In this document: piece by piece, positions 34,231-44,386 of the stretch
Position numbering within the stretch: the first letter of the stretch is position 1
Layout: each line of letters begins with the position of its first letter
From: Bacteroidota bacterium
GTDB taxonomy: Bacteria > Bacteroidota > Bacteroidia > Cytophagales > Cyclobacteriaceae
Length of the DNA: 44,811 nt
NCBI GenBank assembly: GCA_022571715.1
Contig: JACZXH010000022.1
Location: 1-44,811 of the forward strand
Direction: 5' to 3'
Notes under the pieces: generated by a model
Databases searched by the model: none
Told to the model about the DNA's origin: nothing
What the model saw: only the letters and a program-made list of their open reading frames with translations
Translations under genes and position numbers: made by a program

Positions 34231-34250
34231 TAATACATTTATATGTATTA
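34231..34250. promoter_or_regulatory. 20-bp palindrome upstream of the lipoprotein gene
   Basis: TAATACAT and ATGTATTA are perfect 8-bp arms around TTAT, 48 bases before the ATG at 34298. It could be an operator or an RNA hairpin. No partner regulator is visible nearby. Confidence 0.4.
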
Positions 34251-34297
34251 ATTGCACAACAGTTTATAAAATTCTAAATTGGGATGTTTTATTCCTT

Positions 34298-35014
34298 ATG
34301 AGAATCCGGTTTTTTTCTATATGGTTATCTGCCTGTGCGGTTTTACTGGTTCTGGCGTCGTGTAATGACAAGATATGCCCGTCGTATTCGAGTTATTTTA
34401 TTCTTGATAACTCGAATGCAGACCGGATTAATATGAATTATGTAAGTGCCGCTTTTCCAGACCCCAGCTATTACCTATACAGTAATTCCCTCAGAGACAA
34501 ATATTTTTCTTATCTTAATGAAGATTCAATTCCAAGAGAGAATTTAGTCACAGTCCGCACGGATCAGTTTGGTATTATTGAAAAACAGAGTTACAGAAAA
34601 AAAGAACGTTCGTTACAAATCATACCTATGGAAGTAGTCATACCCGAACCGGATGATTCCCTAAAGTTTGCCGGTGACCAGGAATTGATGGCAGAACTCG
34701 ATATTGTTGATTCCACAGCCATTGACAGTATGGGAGTAAAAGTAAAGACATATAGATACAACAATGACCAGAAATATTACTTATGGTATTTCAGGAACAA
34801 ACTTGTATGGAAAGATGAGATTGGTAAAACAGAAGAAGAAGAGCAGAAAGAAGCGGAAGATGCAGGTGATGTAGACGGGGTGGAGGAAGCAAAGGAAGGA
34901 TTTTTCAAGCGGATTTTTGGCAGACTCTTCAAAAAGAAAGAGCCCAAACCGGATCCGGCAGTTGACGAAGCACCGGATGAGGATCAGGAGAAAGAGGATC
35001 CGGATGGTTTTTAG
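34298..35014 (+). CDS. lipoprotein with acidic C-terminal tail
   Basis: 238 residues with a lipoprotein signal (VLLVLASC, lipidated Cys22), a ~150-residue domain beginning CPSYSSYFILDN, and a tail with a basic patch (FKRIFGRLFKKK) followed by a run rich in Asp, Glu and Pro. I do not recognise a family with a known job. It is convergent with leuS, with only 11 bases between the stops. Confidence 0.8.
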   Translation: MRIRFFSIWLSACAVLLVLASCNDKICPSYSSYFILDNSNADRINMNYVSAAFPDPSYYLYSNSLRDKYFSYLNEDSIPRENLVTVRTDQFGIIEKQSYRKKERSLQIIPMEVVIPEPDDSLKFAGDQELMAELDIVDSTAIDSMGVKVKTYRYNNDQKYYLWYFRNKLVWKDEIGKTEEEEQKEAEDAGDVDGVEEAKEGFFKRIFGRLFKKKEPKPDPAVDEAPDEDQEKEDPDGF

Positions 35015-35025
35015 GTTATGTACTT

Positions 35026-37752
35026 TTAGACCACAATATTCACAATACGCCTGGGGACGATGATGACCTTTTTGGGCGTCTTGCCTTCTGTCCATTTCTT
35101 TATAACCTCATTTGCAAGCACCTGTTTTTCAATATCATCATTGGGCATATCCAGCGCAAAAGTCATTTTCGCACGCAATTTTCCGTTTATGGAAATAGGA
35201 TATTCATGCGTATCCTCGCGTAGATACTCCTCGTTGTAAGAAGGAAAATCAGAACCGGTAACAGTTGAGCTATGTCCCAGTTTTTCCCAGAGCTCTTCGG
35301 CCATATGCGGTGCAAACGGTGATAAGGCAATCACTAATGGTTCAAGGATTTCACGTTTATGGCATTTAGTTGCAGTAAGCTCATTAACACAAATCATAAA
35401 AGCACTTACCGCCGTATTGAAGGATAACCGTTCTATATCTTCCTGCACCTTTTTAATCGTCTTGTGAGCAATCTTAAATTCATTGACAGTAGGTTTTTCA
35501 TCGCTCACCTCGAAAATCCCGTGTGCATCATGGAACAGGTTCCAGAACTTTCGTAAAAATTTAAATACGCCGTCAATGCCATTGGTATTCCAGGGCTTGC
35601 TTTGTTCGAGTGGACCTAGAAACATTTCGTACAACCGAAATGTATCGGCACCATATTTTTCGATAATTGCATCGGGCGTTACTACATTCAATAATGATTT
35701 TGACATTTTTTCTATTTCATGCCCGCATATATATTTTCCGTCTTCCAGGATAAATTCTACTACTTCCTGTTTTCCGCTGCGGGATTTTTTAAATGCCTCA
35801 ATATCCAGCATGTCATCTTTAACGAGATTTATATCTACATGTATGGCGTCAACTTCATGTTCATTTTTAAGATTGTATGAAACATATTTGTTCGTTCCTT
35901 TGATGCGATACACAAAACTTGATCTTCCCTGGATCATGCCTTGGTTGATCAGTTTTTTAAATGGTTCTTTCTGTTGAATATACCCCAGGTCATACAGGAC
36001 CTTATGCCAGAAGCGGGCATATAATAAATGCAGAACGGCATGTTCTGCGCCGCCAATATACAGGTCAACAGGAAGCCAGTAGTCTGTTTTGTCTTTTGTA
36101 GCAAATTCCCTGGTATTATGGTTGTCGAGATATCGTAAATAATACCAACAAGAGCCAGCCCATTGCGGCATGGTGTTGGTTTCCCTTTTAGCAGGTTTAC
36201 CGTCTACAGGGTTAATAATATTTACCCATGAATCCACTTTGGCCAAGGGTGAATCACCTTCTTTTGTGCCAGTAAATGAATCTACATCCGGTAATACAAC
36301 AGGCAGATCCTCTTCAGGCACGGCAACCACTTTTCCGTCTTCGGTGTGAATTAACGGTATGGGTTCTCCCCAATAGCGTTGACGTGTAAAAACCCAATCC
36401 CGGAGCTTGTAATTTACCGATGCTTTGCCGATTCCCTGTTTAACCAGCCACTCAACGATCACTTGTTTAAAACGAAGGCTGTCCATGCCATTATATTCTC
36501 CTGAATTCAACATAATCCCTTCTCCCGGATAGGCCTGTTCGAGCATTTTAGATGGTTTACCGTCCGGAGTGATAACTTCTGTAATGTCAATATTAAATTT
36601 TTTGGCAAACTCAAAATCACGTTGATCGCCTCCTGGAACAGCCATGATGGCGCCGGTGCCATAAGAAATAAGCACATAGTCAGATATCCAGATAGGTATT
36701 TCCTGCCTGTTCACGGGGTTGATTACATAAGCACCAGTAAATTCACCTGTTTTTGTTTTTTCAAGGTCAGTCCGTTCCAGATCGCTCTTCTGGCCGGCAC
36801 GACTAATATATTTATCCACTTTCTGCCGGCGTTCGTGCGTAGTTATTTTACTCACAAGCGGATGCTCAGGGGCAAGCACCATATAGGTTGCTCCAAACAA
36901 TGTATCAGGTCGCGTTGTGAACACACGAATAAAATCATTAGAATCTTTAACGCTGAAATCAACTTCGGCACCTGTTGAGCGGCCTACCCAGTTTTTCTGC
37001 GAAAGTTTAATAGATTCCGGCCATTCAAGGTCTTCAAGGTCTTCAATAAGCCGGTCAGCGTATGCGGTGATCCGCAACATCCATTGTTTCATTGGCTTGC
37101 GTACAACAGGATATCCACCGCGTTCGGAAACACCCCCAATCACTTCTTCATTTGCCAACACGGTTCCCAGCATCGGACACCAGTTTACCATAATGTCATC
37201 CTGGTAAGCTAATCTATACATTGCCAGGTAGCTTTCCTTTTCACTGTCTGTAAGGTCAGATGGAATCTTCAGGTTTTCAATGGGTAAGGCCTTGTTTTCT
37301 TTTTTGTCGTAATAACTGTTAAACAATTTCAGAAATATCCATTGCGTCCACCTATAATAATCCGGTTCACTTGTACGCACTTCTTTTGACCAGTCATACG
37401 AAAAACCAAGAACACTGAGCTGCTCTTTAAATCGTTCGATGTTTTCTCTCGTGGTATCGGCCGGGTGACGGCCCGTTTCGATCGCGTATTGCTCTGCAGG
37501 AAGCCCGAAAGAGTCGAATCCCATCGGATGCAGTACATTAAATCCTTTCATCCGCTTGTATCGTGCCACAATATCGGTGGCAATATAGCCTAACGGATGC
37601 CCAACGTGAAGGCCTTGACCTGAGGGGTAGGGAAACATATCCAGTATGTAATATTTTGGCTTATCCTTGTCCGTTTTTGTTTTGTAAATATCCTTTTCCA
37701 GCCAGTATTTCTGCCATTTTTTTTCAATATCAGCGAATTTGAATTCAGCCAT
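35026..37752 (-). CDS. leuS: leucyl-tRNA synthetase
   Basis: 908 residues from the ATG at 37752 (MAEFKFADIEKKWQ). The class I signatures are present: H49-V-G-H52 (HIGH box), KMSKS at 682-686, the CP1 editing domain with DYVLISYGTGAIMAVPGGDQRDFEFA, and the anticodon-binding and C-terminal domains. It charges tRNA-Leu and edits mischarged species. It appears monocistronic, and its stop is only 11 bases from that of the convergent lipoprotein gene. Confidence 0.97.
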   Translation of the reverse strand: MAEFKFADIEKKWQKYWLEKDIYKTKTDKDKPKYYILDMFPYPSGQGLHVGHPLGYIATDIVARYKRMKGFNVLHPMGFDSFGLPAEQYAIETGRHPADTTRENIERFKEQLSVLGFSYDWSKEVRTSEPDYYRWTQWIFLKLFNSYYDKKENKALPIENLKIPSDLTDSEKESYLAMYRLAYQDDIMVNWCPMLGTVLANEEVIGGVSERGGYPVVRKPMKQWMLRITAYADRLIEDLEDLEWPESIKLSQKNWVGRSTGAEVDFSVKDSNDFIRVFTTRPDTLFGATYMVLAPEHPLVSKITTHERRQKVDKYISRAGQKSDLERTDLEKTKTGEFTGAYVINPVNRQEIPIWISDYVLISYGTGAIMAVPGGDQRDFEFAKKFNIDITEVITPDGKPSKMLEQAYPGEGIMLNSGEYNGMDSLRFKQVIVEWLVKQGIGKASVNYKLRDWVFTRQRYWGEPIPLIHTEDGKVVAVPEEDLPVVLPDVDSFTGTKEGDSPLAKVDSWVNIINPVDGKPAKRETNTMPQWAGSCWYYLRYLDNHNTREFATKDKTDYWLPVDLYIGGAEHAVLHLLYARFWHKVLYDLGYIQQKEPFKKLINQGMIQGRSSFVYRIKGTNKYVSYNLKNEHEVDAIHVDINLVKDDMLDIEAFKKSRSGKQEVVEFILEDGKYICGHEIEKMSKSLLNVVTPDAIIEKYGADTFRLYEMFLGPLEQSKPWNTNGIDGVFKFLRKFWNLFHDAHGIFEVSDEKPTVNEFKIAHKTIKKVQEDIERLSFNTAVSAFMICVNELTATKCHKREILEPLVIALSPFAPHMAEELWEKLGHSSTVTGSDFPSYNEEYLREDTHEYPISINGKLRAKMTFALDMPNDDIEKQVLANEVIKKWTEGKTPKKVIIVPRRIVNIVV

Positions 37753-37976
37753 CTTTAAGATATGATTCACTCTTGAAAATATGAAGATGCAAAGTTAAAC
37801 ATAGAATTCAGTATTTTGTGGTATGCAAAAAACTTATCTGAATTCATGGACATACTTTTTATATTTGACATATCAGACAGTTTGTTTCAGGGATATTTAT
37901 ATATTCAAACGTTACAAATACTGGGTTTTGTCGAAATCAGGAGTCAGTAACCGTTTACGTTGACTTGCAGTTGTCC

Positions 37977-38186
37977 TTATCCCGTAAAGAAATCAAAAAC
38001 ATTTCCGAGCATGCTACTATCTGTTTTGTAAATCTCGGTATAAGTGCATTTTGTACACGATACGGTTGTGAATTTTTTGTTTTGTACATCAAATATTTTT
38101 GCCCAGAAACCTCCTGTGGCACGGAATTCATCTGTCTCGTATAGCCGGTTTCCGCATTTAATGCATTTATAATTGTTATGTTCCAT
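37977..38186 (-). CDS. small zinc-ribbon protein (DUF2082-like), 69 aa
   Basis: Two Cys pairs, C8-x2-C11 (CIKCGNR) and C44-x2-C47 (CTKCTYTE), and a middle strand segment make a rubredoxin-like zinc ribbon as in DUF2082 proteins. A nucleic-acid-binding role is usual for this fold but not shown. It is separated from leuS by 224 bases without other genes. Confidence 0.8.
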   Translation of the reverse strand: MEHNNYKCIKCGNRLYETDEFRATGGFWAKIFDVQNKKFTTVSCTKCTYTEIYKTDSSMLGNVFDFFTG

Positions 38187-38290
38187 GGTATTTAATTTAA
38201 GGTAAAATCGATAATTGTTTTAGTAACGTAATTTAATTTACATTTCTTTTTCAGCCTCTCATACTTACGCAATTGCTCAAATATAATCCA

Positions 38291-38395
38291 CTATAACTGA
38301 CCGATGATACTCCGGAATTCATCTGCAGCCCATTTCTCAACCGCTTTAAACTGTTCCAAGTTTATACGTAAAATAAATGGTTTTTTCTTTGCCAC
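38291..38395 (-). pseudogene. Arc-like DNA-binding protein remnant
   Basis: A 34-codon frame from a GTG (VAKKKPFILRINLEQFKAVE, then KWAADEFRS) looks like the ribbon-helix-helix start of Bacteroidota Arc-type proteins, but a stop comes after IIGQL where those proteins continue with a second helix. It is either a decayed gene or a very short form. Confidence 0.55.
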
Positions 38396-38410
38396 TGTAT
38401 GATCAAGTAT

Positions 38411-38575
38411 TTAGTACTCCAGATGTTTGTCCCACTCGTTTTCCATGACGGCTTTTAAATCCTCCGGACGTTGCGTACCCAGCGTCAGTATTTTTCCGCT
38501 TTTAAGTGTTAGTTGGACCCCATCCTGCCTTTTACGCTTTCCGATAGAGGCGGAAACCTGAAATAAACTGTCCGG
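38411..38575 (-). pseudogene. 3' fragment of a PH-like membrane protein gene
   Basis: The frame ends ...KRQDGVQLTLKSGKILTLG-TQRPEDLKAVME, the C-terminal end of small PH-like (bacterial pleckstrin-homology) membrane proteins. An in-frame stop at 38576-38578 blocks the 5' part, and a possible frameshift continues the protein in another frame (EIHNRTVYF). It lies 15 bases upstream of the Arc-like remnant on the same strand. Confidence 0.5.
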
Positions 38576-38639
38576 TTATGAATTTCAATAATCATCTCGG
38601 AAATGAGTAACAGCTATATCAGGCCTCCGCACGTGGTGA

Positions 38640-38825
38640 CCATTAACAATTGCAGGAGCCATGTTAAAGCGTCAGCAAGCTACAGCCATCATAGCGGCAC
38701 GGCAGAAAATTGTTGAAGGTGCAGTGCAGATGGGCGAAACACTTTTTAAGTGGTTTGATGATATTGACGATGCGCTTTTTGAAGTTCAAACCACGGGAAG
38801 GAACTATCTGACAAGTTGCCGCTAA
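38640..38825 (+). pseudogene. SPFH/band-7 protein gene, C-terminal remnant
   Basis: About 60 codons read [31 protein letters not shown], the conserved C-terminal helix of a Bacteroidota SPFH protein type that often lies near Arc and PH-like genes (from memory). The upstream frame has a TGA, and the rest of the gene is gone. It overlaps the 3' end of the convergent amidohydrolase gene by 4 bases. Confidence 0.5.
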
Positions 38826-40108
38826 TTCTCTTTAAATATAGTTCCGTCTTTCATTACAAATTCGACGTTTCGTAAGACAGAGATATCTTTATCAGGATTT
38901 CCTGTCACTACTATGATATCGGCTTTCATGCCTTTTTTTATACTTCCGACCTCGTTGTCGATATGAAAAATCCGGGCGTTTACAGACGTAACTGACCGAA
39001 GTACATTCCTGTTTTTCATTCCATAATCAACCATCATTTCAAGCTCGCGCACATTGTCGCCGTGTTCAAAAACTCCTACGTCACCTCCTGCTACGATTGT
39101 TACCCCATGCTGCAGTGCTTCCGAAAAATGCTTCCTTTTTTGTTGGATTCGTTGAGGTTCCTGTTCAGATTCTTTTTTCCAACCCCCGTACTGCAATATG
39201 GCATCTCCTGCAGCCAGTGTCGGACACAATGCCACATTATGCGCTTTCATAAGTTCCCAAATCTCTGGTGTACCGCCATCTCCATGTTCGATCGTTTCAA
39301 CACCAGCCAGAATTGCACGACGCATTCCTTCTGGTGTGGATGCATGGGCTACCACATATCTGCCGCTACTACGTGCAGTTTTAACAATTAGCTCAAGTTC
39401 TTTTTGTGAAAAAGTCGGCATGGCTTCGCCGTGAGGCCCCCACCGGTAATCAGCATATACTTTAATAAAATCTGCACCTTTTCCAATTTGATTTCTCACT
39501 ACCTGTATCAGGTCGTCATACCCGTCGGTTTCTTCTGCACCCAAAGGTATTTGTATATGGTCGGCAAATCCTTTCGGTCCGTAACTTCCGGTAACCACTA
39601 TAGCCCGGGTGCAAATGATAAGGCGGGGACCAGGTATCACGTGATTGTCGATAGCCCGTTTCAATCCGGCATCTGCATAGCCTGCACCCTCTGTACCAAG
39701 GTCTCTAACGGTAGTGAAGCCTGCAATAAGGGTGTTTCTGGCATGCATGGTAGCCCTTGCCGTACGATAGGATTCCGATTCTTTAAGCACCTGGTCATTC
39801 CAGGGAGTTTGATTATACGGGTAGAGAAACATGTGGGCATGTCCTTCGATCATACCCGGCATAAGTGTGGCATTGTTAAAATATTTGGCTTTTACTCCGG
39901 AAATGTCAAACTCATTTTCAGGTCCTGCATAAATGATCAGGTCATCTTCAACAACCACTATCCATGATTTGTGCATTTCATAGCCGTCAAAAACCCGATC
40001 AGCTATGAGTGCAATCCGCGCCTGGCCAACAACCGTCTGTTGCGCTATAAATATCAGGTATAGTAGAATAAACAACCGCATTACCGTAATATTAGAATCA
40101 TTTTTCAT
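38822..40108 (-). CDS. exported amidohydrolase (imidazolonepropionase-like/prolidase type)
   Basis: 428 codons; a start at 40081 ([11 protein letters not shown]) would put the signal peptide at the end and is equally possible. Metal-dependent TIM-barrel hydrolase motifs are in order: H90 and H92 (GHAHM), the lysine in DFIKVYADY, the His in VAHAST and TIEHGDGG, and the Asp in VAGGDVG. Relatives hydrolyse dipeptides or ring amides; its substrate is open. It is convergent with the SPFH remnant and overlaps it slightly. Confidence 0.92.
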   Translation of the reverse strand: MKNDSNITVMRLFILLYLIFIAQQTVVGQARIALIADRVFDGYEMHKSWIVVVEDDLIIYAGPENEFDISGVKAKYFNNATLMPGMIEGHAHMFLYPYNQTPWNDQVLKESESYRTARATMHARNTLIAGFTTVRDLGTEGAGYADAGLKRAIDNHVIPGPRLIICTRAIVVTGSYGPKGFADHIQIPLGAEETDGYDDLIQVVRNQIGKGADFIKVYADYRWGPHGEAMPTFSQKELELIVKTARSSGRYVVAHASTPEGMRRAILAGVETIEHGDGGTPEIWELMKAHNVALCPTLAAGDAILQYGGWKKESEQEPQRIQQKRKHFSEALQHGVTIVAGGDVGVFEHGDNVRELEMMVDYGMKNRNVLRSVTSVNARIFHIDNEVGSIKKGMKADIIVVTGNPDKDISVLRNVEFVMKDGTIFKEN

Positions 40109-40156
40109 ATCAGGATCTGGGATTTATAACTGATTTTGTCACTAATTCTTCCTCAA

Positions 40157-40570
40157 TTAAAACAATCTGTAGGATAACAGCCCTAAATTTAGACTTTTTA
40201 ATTTCCTCCTGATCCATACTAATCCCTTCCATTTTATGGAGCCGATTTCCAACGTACTTTTCATTATCAGAAATAAACCGCCTAATAATAAAATAATATC
40301 CTTGACGCTTACCGAATGATCCAGCGCCTCAATATCAAACAGTGGTTTGGTGATTCCGATAATCCACGTAATTCCTGCCAACAGGCCTATTCTCATTAGC
40401 AATGCAAAGCTTAATCCGATCATTCTTGATTTTTGCTGTTGATTTTCCGGTAGTTTGTTGGATACGATGGAGATAAAAATGATGTTATCAACTCCCAGGT
40501 CCCAGGATAATTTCTAGGATCATGAGGGTAAGCAGAGCAATCCATGTTTCAGGATACCAGAAAATTCCAT
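40157..40570 (-). pseudogene. TerC-family membrane protein, frameshifted and truncated
   Basis: The N-terminal frame reads FWYPETWIALLTLMILEIILG. The next frame continues VDNIIFISIVSNKLPENQQQ, SRMIGLSFALLMRIG and LFDIEALDHSVSVKD, the first helices of TerC. The break is a 7-bp tandem duplication, TCCCAGG at 40493-40499 and again at 40500-40506; removing one copy restores the frame. The coding similarity ends near ~40220 (STLEIG), so the second half, with further metal-site residues, is also missing. TerC proteins export Mn2+ or protect against tellurite. Confidence 0.88.
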
Positions 40571-40729
40571 ACTGTCAGATTTTGAAAAGGCTGAAATTAA
40601 ATAAATATTTACTTATCGGTTTCATGATATGGAAATAAAGATGAATAATCTTTCTGCAAAATGGATTCGGATATTAGTTCGGATTGATGAATAATTTATT
40701 TAAATTGATCGGAAATAAATGTACAATCG

Positions 40730-42043
40730 ATGAAGCGGCAACTGATCTATATCGTTGTTTTTCTGGTAATTGTCAGCCAGCGGTTATTTTCGCAGGATTA
40801 TGATAGTGCCTTCATACTGAATGAGAAGTATGTTAAGGAGGTAAAAAAGCTACTGAAAAAGAAAAAAATTCAGGATGCGTTTGAATATATTGATATTCTG
40901 GAACCCAGGACGTTAAGAGATCTCATATTTCTTACCGAACTTCCTGCACCGCCATTTAAGGAAAATAAGCGAGCGGAAGCTTTTAGGGATTTACTCGAAG
41001 AGGCAGGTGCAGATAAGGTATGGATTGATGAGGTCGGTAATGTAATCGCCGTCCGAAATGCAGTAAAAAGAGATTCTGAAAGACCGGAAGTAGTTGTATT
41101 GGATGCACATCTCGATACCGTGTTTCCGGAAGGAACAGAGGTAACAATTAAATTAAATGGAGATACCCTTGTTGCTCCGGGGGTCGGGGATGATACTCGT
41201 GGTCTTGTTCTTATATTAACCGTACTTCGGGCATTGAATGAATCTGGAATTAATACTGTTGCTGACATTTGGATTGTAGGAACCGTAGGAGAAGAAGGGC
41301 TGGGCGACCTAAGGGGTGTAAAGCATTTGTTCCGATCTGGCGCTCCGGCGATTCGCTCCTGGATTTCCGTAGATGGTGGAACAATGGGCCGGATAACCAA
41401 TAGTGGGTTGGGTTCGCATCGGTATCGTGTTACTTTCACCGGTGAAGGAGGACATAGCTGGAGTGCATTTGGCATGGCAAACCCAATCCATGCACTGGGT
41501 CGTGCGATCAGTATTTTTGCTACTGAAGCAGATAGATTTATACAAAGCGGGCCTAAAACAAGTTTTAACGTTGGAAGGATCGGTGGAGGTACTTCGGTAA
41601 ATAGTATTTCGTATGAATCCTGGATGGAAGTAGATATTCGCTCCGTGGATCACTCAAGTCTTTTAGCGATGGACGATATTTTCCAAAAGGCCATGCAGGC
41701 TGCATTGCATGATGAAAATAACCTTCGTAAAAAAGGGGAAATTTTAAATGTAAAGATTGAGATGATTGGTGATCGTCCTTCTGGTGAAGTCCCTGCAGAT
41801 ATGCCCCTGGTTCAGCGTGCATTAGCTGTTACTACTTTATTTGATATCAGTCCGCGGTTAACTACCGGATCTACGAATTCAAACATACCCATATCCAGGG
41901 GCATTCCTGCTGTCACCATTAGTAGAGGTGGCAAAAGCGGAGCTTCGCATTCATTGAAAGAATGGTGGCTAAATGATAGCAGTGGGCCACAGGCGATCAA
42001 ACTTGCACTTTTGCTCCTTGTGACTGAGGCTGGTATAAAATAA
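40730..42043 (+). CDS. exported M20-family metallopeptidase
   Basis: 437 residues with a signal peptide (MKRQLIYIVVFLVIVSQ). Di-zinc site: H127 and D129 (AHLDTVFP), D154 (GVGDDTRG), catalytic E188 and ligand E189 (GTVGEEGLG), and H407 (GASHSLKEW). A lid/dimerisation domain lies between. The family cleaves dipeptides, tripeptides or acyl-amino acids. With the M28 and amidohydrolase genes it adds to a set of exported peptide- and amide-cleaving enzymes. Appears monocistronic. Confidence 0.93.
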   Translation: MKRQLIYIVVFLVIVSQRLFSQDYDSAFILNEKYVKEVKKLLKKKKIQDAFEYIDILEPRTLRDLIFLTELPAPPFKENKRAEAFRDLLEEAGADKVWIDEVGNVIAVRNAVKRDSERPEVVVLDAHLDTVFPEGTEVTIKLNGDTLVAPGVGDDTRGLVLILTVLRALNESGINTVADIWIVGTVGEEGLGDLRGVKHLFRSGAPAIRSWISVDGGTMGRITNSGLGSHRYRVTFTGEGGHSWSAFGMANPIHALGRAISIFATEADRFIQSGPKTSFNVGRIGGGTSVNSISYESWMEVDIRSVDHSSLLAMDDIFQKAMQAALHDENNLRKKGEILNVKIEMIGDRPSGEVPADMPLVQRALAVTTLFDISPRLTTGSTNSNIPISRGIPAVTISRGGKSGASHSLKEWWLNDSSGPQAIKLALLLLVTEAGIK

Positions 42044-42385
42044 AATATGGTCTGATTCAGGTCCTGTTATTTTTTTAATATGTTACTTCCATATTTAAAG
42101 TGATTTTTCTGGTATTGAATTTTAAATTATTGGAAAGGAATAAAGAGTTTATTAACCTATATTGAAGGCAATAGGAATGTAATACCGGTTACATTTTAAT
42201 TAAAAAGGGAAGACCTCCAATCAATCACATAAAACCCTCTATTCGGTAGTATAAATATAAAAATAATTCAATTAGTATGCTTGCCTTTCAAGACAGTACA
42301 TGAGTATAGTTATGACTAATCTATTTTCTTTAAACTACAAATTGCTGGATTAAATTTTTTCAAAAAACCTTCAGAATTTTAAGTA
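42044..42385. other. 342-bp AT-rich gap between convergent genes
   Basis: No protein-like frame, RNA gene or clear terminator was seen here. Confidence 0.5.
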
Positions 42386-44386
42386 TCAGCTAAGTTTCAA
42401 AAATTCATTTAACTGAGCAATTTTTGAAGGTTGACCGAACAAATAAAGTAAGTCATCTTGCTGGATTATCGTATCTTGATTGACATCGGATAAAAAAATT
42501 TCTTCCCGCATAATGGCCAAAACCGTAATACCAAAATTGCTACGGAGCTTTGATTCATGGATCGACCTACCCACTATTTTATTGTTTTCCTGATGAACGG
42601 GAAGAGCCGCGATCTCCATATCAGGAATATGCAGCTGTTGTTGCCATACACCTTTGAAATCCTGGAGATTTCGGAGCATTTCGTAATTACCCTCCCTTAT
42701 GTGGTTTATGAAGGCCTGAATTTCATCGGATGGAACCAGGTATTTTTTCAATACGCGGGCGAATATTTCTACTGACGTCTCGAACTCTTCTGGGATAACC
42801 TCATCAGCCCCTAGTTTGAGGTTTTCCTCGATTTCCTTAACATACCGTGTTCGAACAATGATGTAAGTGGTGTCGGTAAATGTACGTATCTGGCTCACAA
42901 TTCTCTTCGTGGTTTTTGCATCCGAAATGGCCACAACTACTACCCTTGATCTTTGAATTCCGATGTGCTTCAATATGGTTTCATTGGAGGCGTCGCCAAA
43001 AACTATTGGTTCACCGCGTTTCCTGGCCTTGCTAATCATCGCGGGATCCAACTCAATAATTACATATGGTATATCGGCTTCTTTTGCAGCCTTTGCCAAA
43101 TTCTCCCCGTTAATACCGTACCCAATAATGACCAAATGATTCTCACGCTTTTCATGCCCCTGTTCAGTCTTTGTTTTTGAAAATGTCATCCTCTCCAGTC
43201 GGGTCCTTATGCCTTTAGGTAAAAGCGATTTAAGCAATATGTCCGATATGCGTGAGGCATAAGCCATTGCAAATGGAGTGACTCCCATGGAGATAATCGA
43301 AATCGCCAGAAAATACTGATACACCGTCTCAGAAAGGAGGCCGTGCATCAGCCCGGATGTTGATAACAGAAATGCGAACTCGCCAACCTGAAAAATACTT
43401 AACGCGCTAATGATTATTATCCTGGGCGGATACTTCAAAATATATACCGTAAGGGCCACGATTAGTGCTTTCAGTATAATGACGCTTGTGGTGAGCAATA
43501 CAATCATAAGGATATTTGCTAGAAAGAATTGCAGATTCAATAGCATGCCTATTGATACAAAGAAGAAGCTGATGAATATTTCACGAAAGGGTTGAATATT
43601 GGCGGTGGCCTGGTGGCTGTAATCTGATTCGGATATGATGAGTCCTGCAAAAAATGCCCCTAGCGCCAATGAGAGGCCAAAGGACGAAGTAAACCATGCT
43701 GTCGCAAAACAGATTACTATTACAGTTAGTAAGAAAAGTTCTTTACTTTTTGTTTTGACCACCAAACGAAAAACGATCGGTATAACAAATCTACCCAACA
43801 GTAATACGGCACCGATCACCGCGACTACCTTAACAAGTAAAAGGAAGACTATTTTTCCCATGCCCTCTGACTGGCCAGTAAGGATAGGGGTAATCAGCAT
43901 CATTGGCACAACCACCAAGTCCTGAAATATCAGGATGGCGATAAGTATCCTCCCATGTGGTGACGATGATTCACCTTTCTCCTGCAGAATTTTCAATACG
44001 ATCGCCGTACTGCTAAGTGCAAATAAAAATCCTATAAACACAGCTTCATTGAAAGACATTCCAAATGAATATGTTATCAATGCCGCTGCACAAATGGTAC
44101 CACCCACCTGCATCAATCCTCCCCAAATCACTGTAGTCCTTATTGATAGCATGCCCTTGAGGGAAAATTCAATGCCAATCACAAAAAGCAGAAAGATAAT
44201 GCCCATTTCAGATAGCCGCTCTACCTCATGACTGGATTCAATAAGATTAAAGCCGTAGGGTCCGGCGATCATGCCCGTTATCAGAAAACCTAGAATGGTC
44301 GGAATCTTTAGCTTATGCAGAACCAGAATAACGAGAACCGAAAGTCCAAGAATTATGACAATATCTTTGAGTAATTGAAATTCCAT
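42386..44386 (-). CDS. KefB-like CPA2 cation:proton antiporter with RCK domains
   Basis: 666 residues from the ATG at 44386 (MEFQLLKDIVIIL). About 12 membrane helices of a Na+/K+:H+ exchanger (~1-385; FFFVSIGMLLNLQFF, GLSLALGAFFAG) precede a Rossmann TrkA-N/RCK domain (~410-530; LVIIGYGINGENLA, VFGDASNETILKHIG) and a TrkA-C domain (~570-660). Such proteins export K+ or Na+ in exchange for protons and are gated by NAD(H) or nucleotides. No partner gene is adjacent. The ion cannot be told from sequence. Confidence 0.93.
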   Translation of the reverse strand: MEFQLLKDIVIILGLSVLVILVLHKLKIPTILGFLITGMIAGPYGFNLIESSHEVERLSEMGIIFLLFVIGIEFSLKGMLSIRTTVIWGGLMQVGGTICAAALITYSFGMSFNEAVFIGFLFALSSTAIVLKILQEKGESSSPHGRILIAILIFQDLVVVPMMLITPILTGQSEGMGKIVFLLLVKVVAVIGAVLLLGRFVIPIVFRLVVKTKSKELFLLTVIVICFATAWFTSSFGLSLALGAFFAGLIISESDYSHQATANIQPFREIFISFFFVSIGMLLNLQFFLANILMIVLLTTSVIILKALIVALTVYILKYPPRIIIISALSIFQVGEFAFLLSTSGLMHGLLSETVYQYFLAISIISMGVTPFAMAYASRISDILLKSLLPKGIRTRLERMTFSKTKTEQGHEKRENHLVIIGYGINGENLAKAAKEADIPYVIIELDPAMISKARKRGEPIVFGDASNETILKHIGIQRSRVVVVAISDAKTTKRIVSQIRTFTDTTYIIVRTRYVKEIEENLKLGADEVIPEEFETSVEIFARVLKKYLVPSDEIQAFINHIREGNYEMLRNLQDFKGVWQQQLHIPDMEIAALPVHQENNKIVGRSIHESKLRSNFGITVLAIMREEIFLSDVNQDTIIQQDDLLYLFGQPSKIAQLNEFLKLS

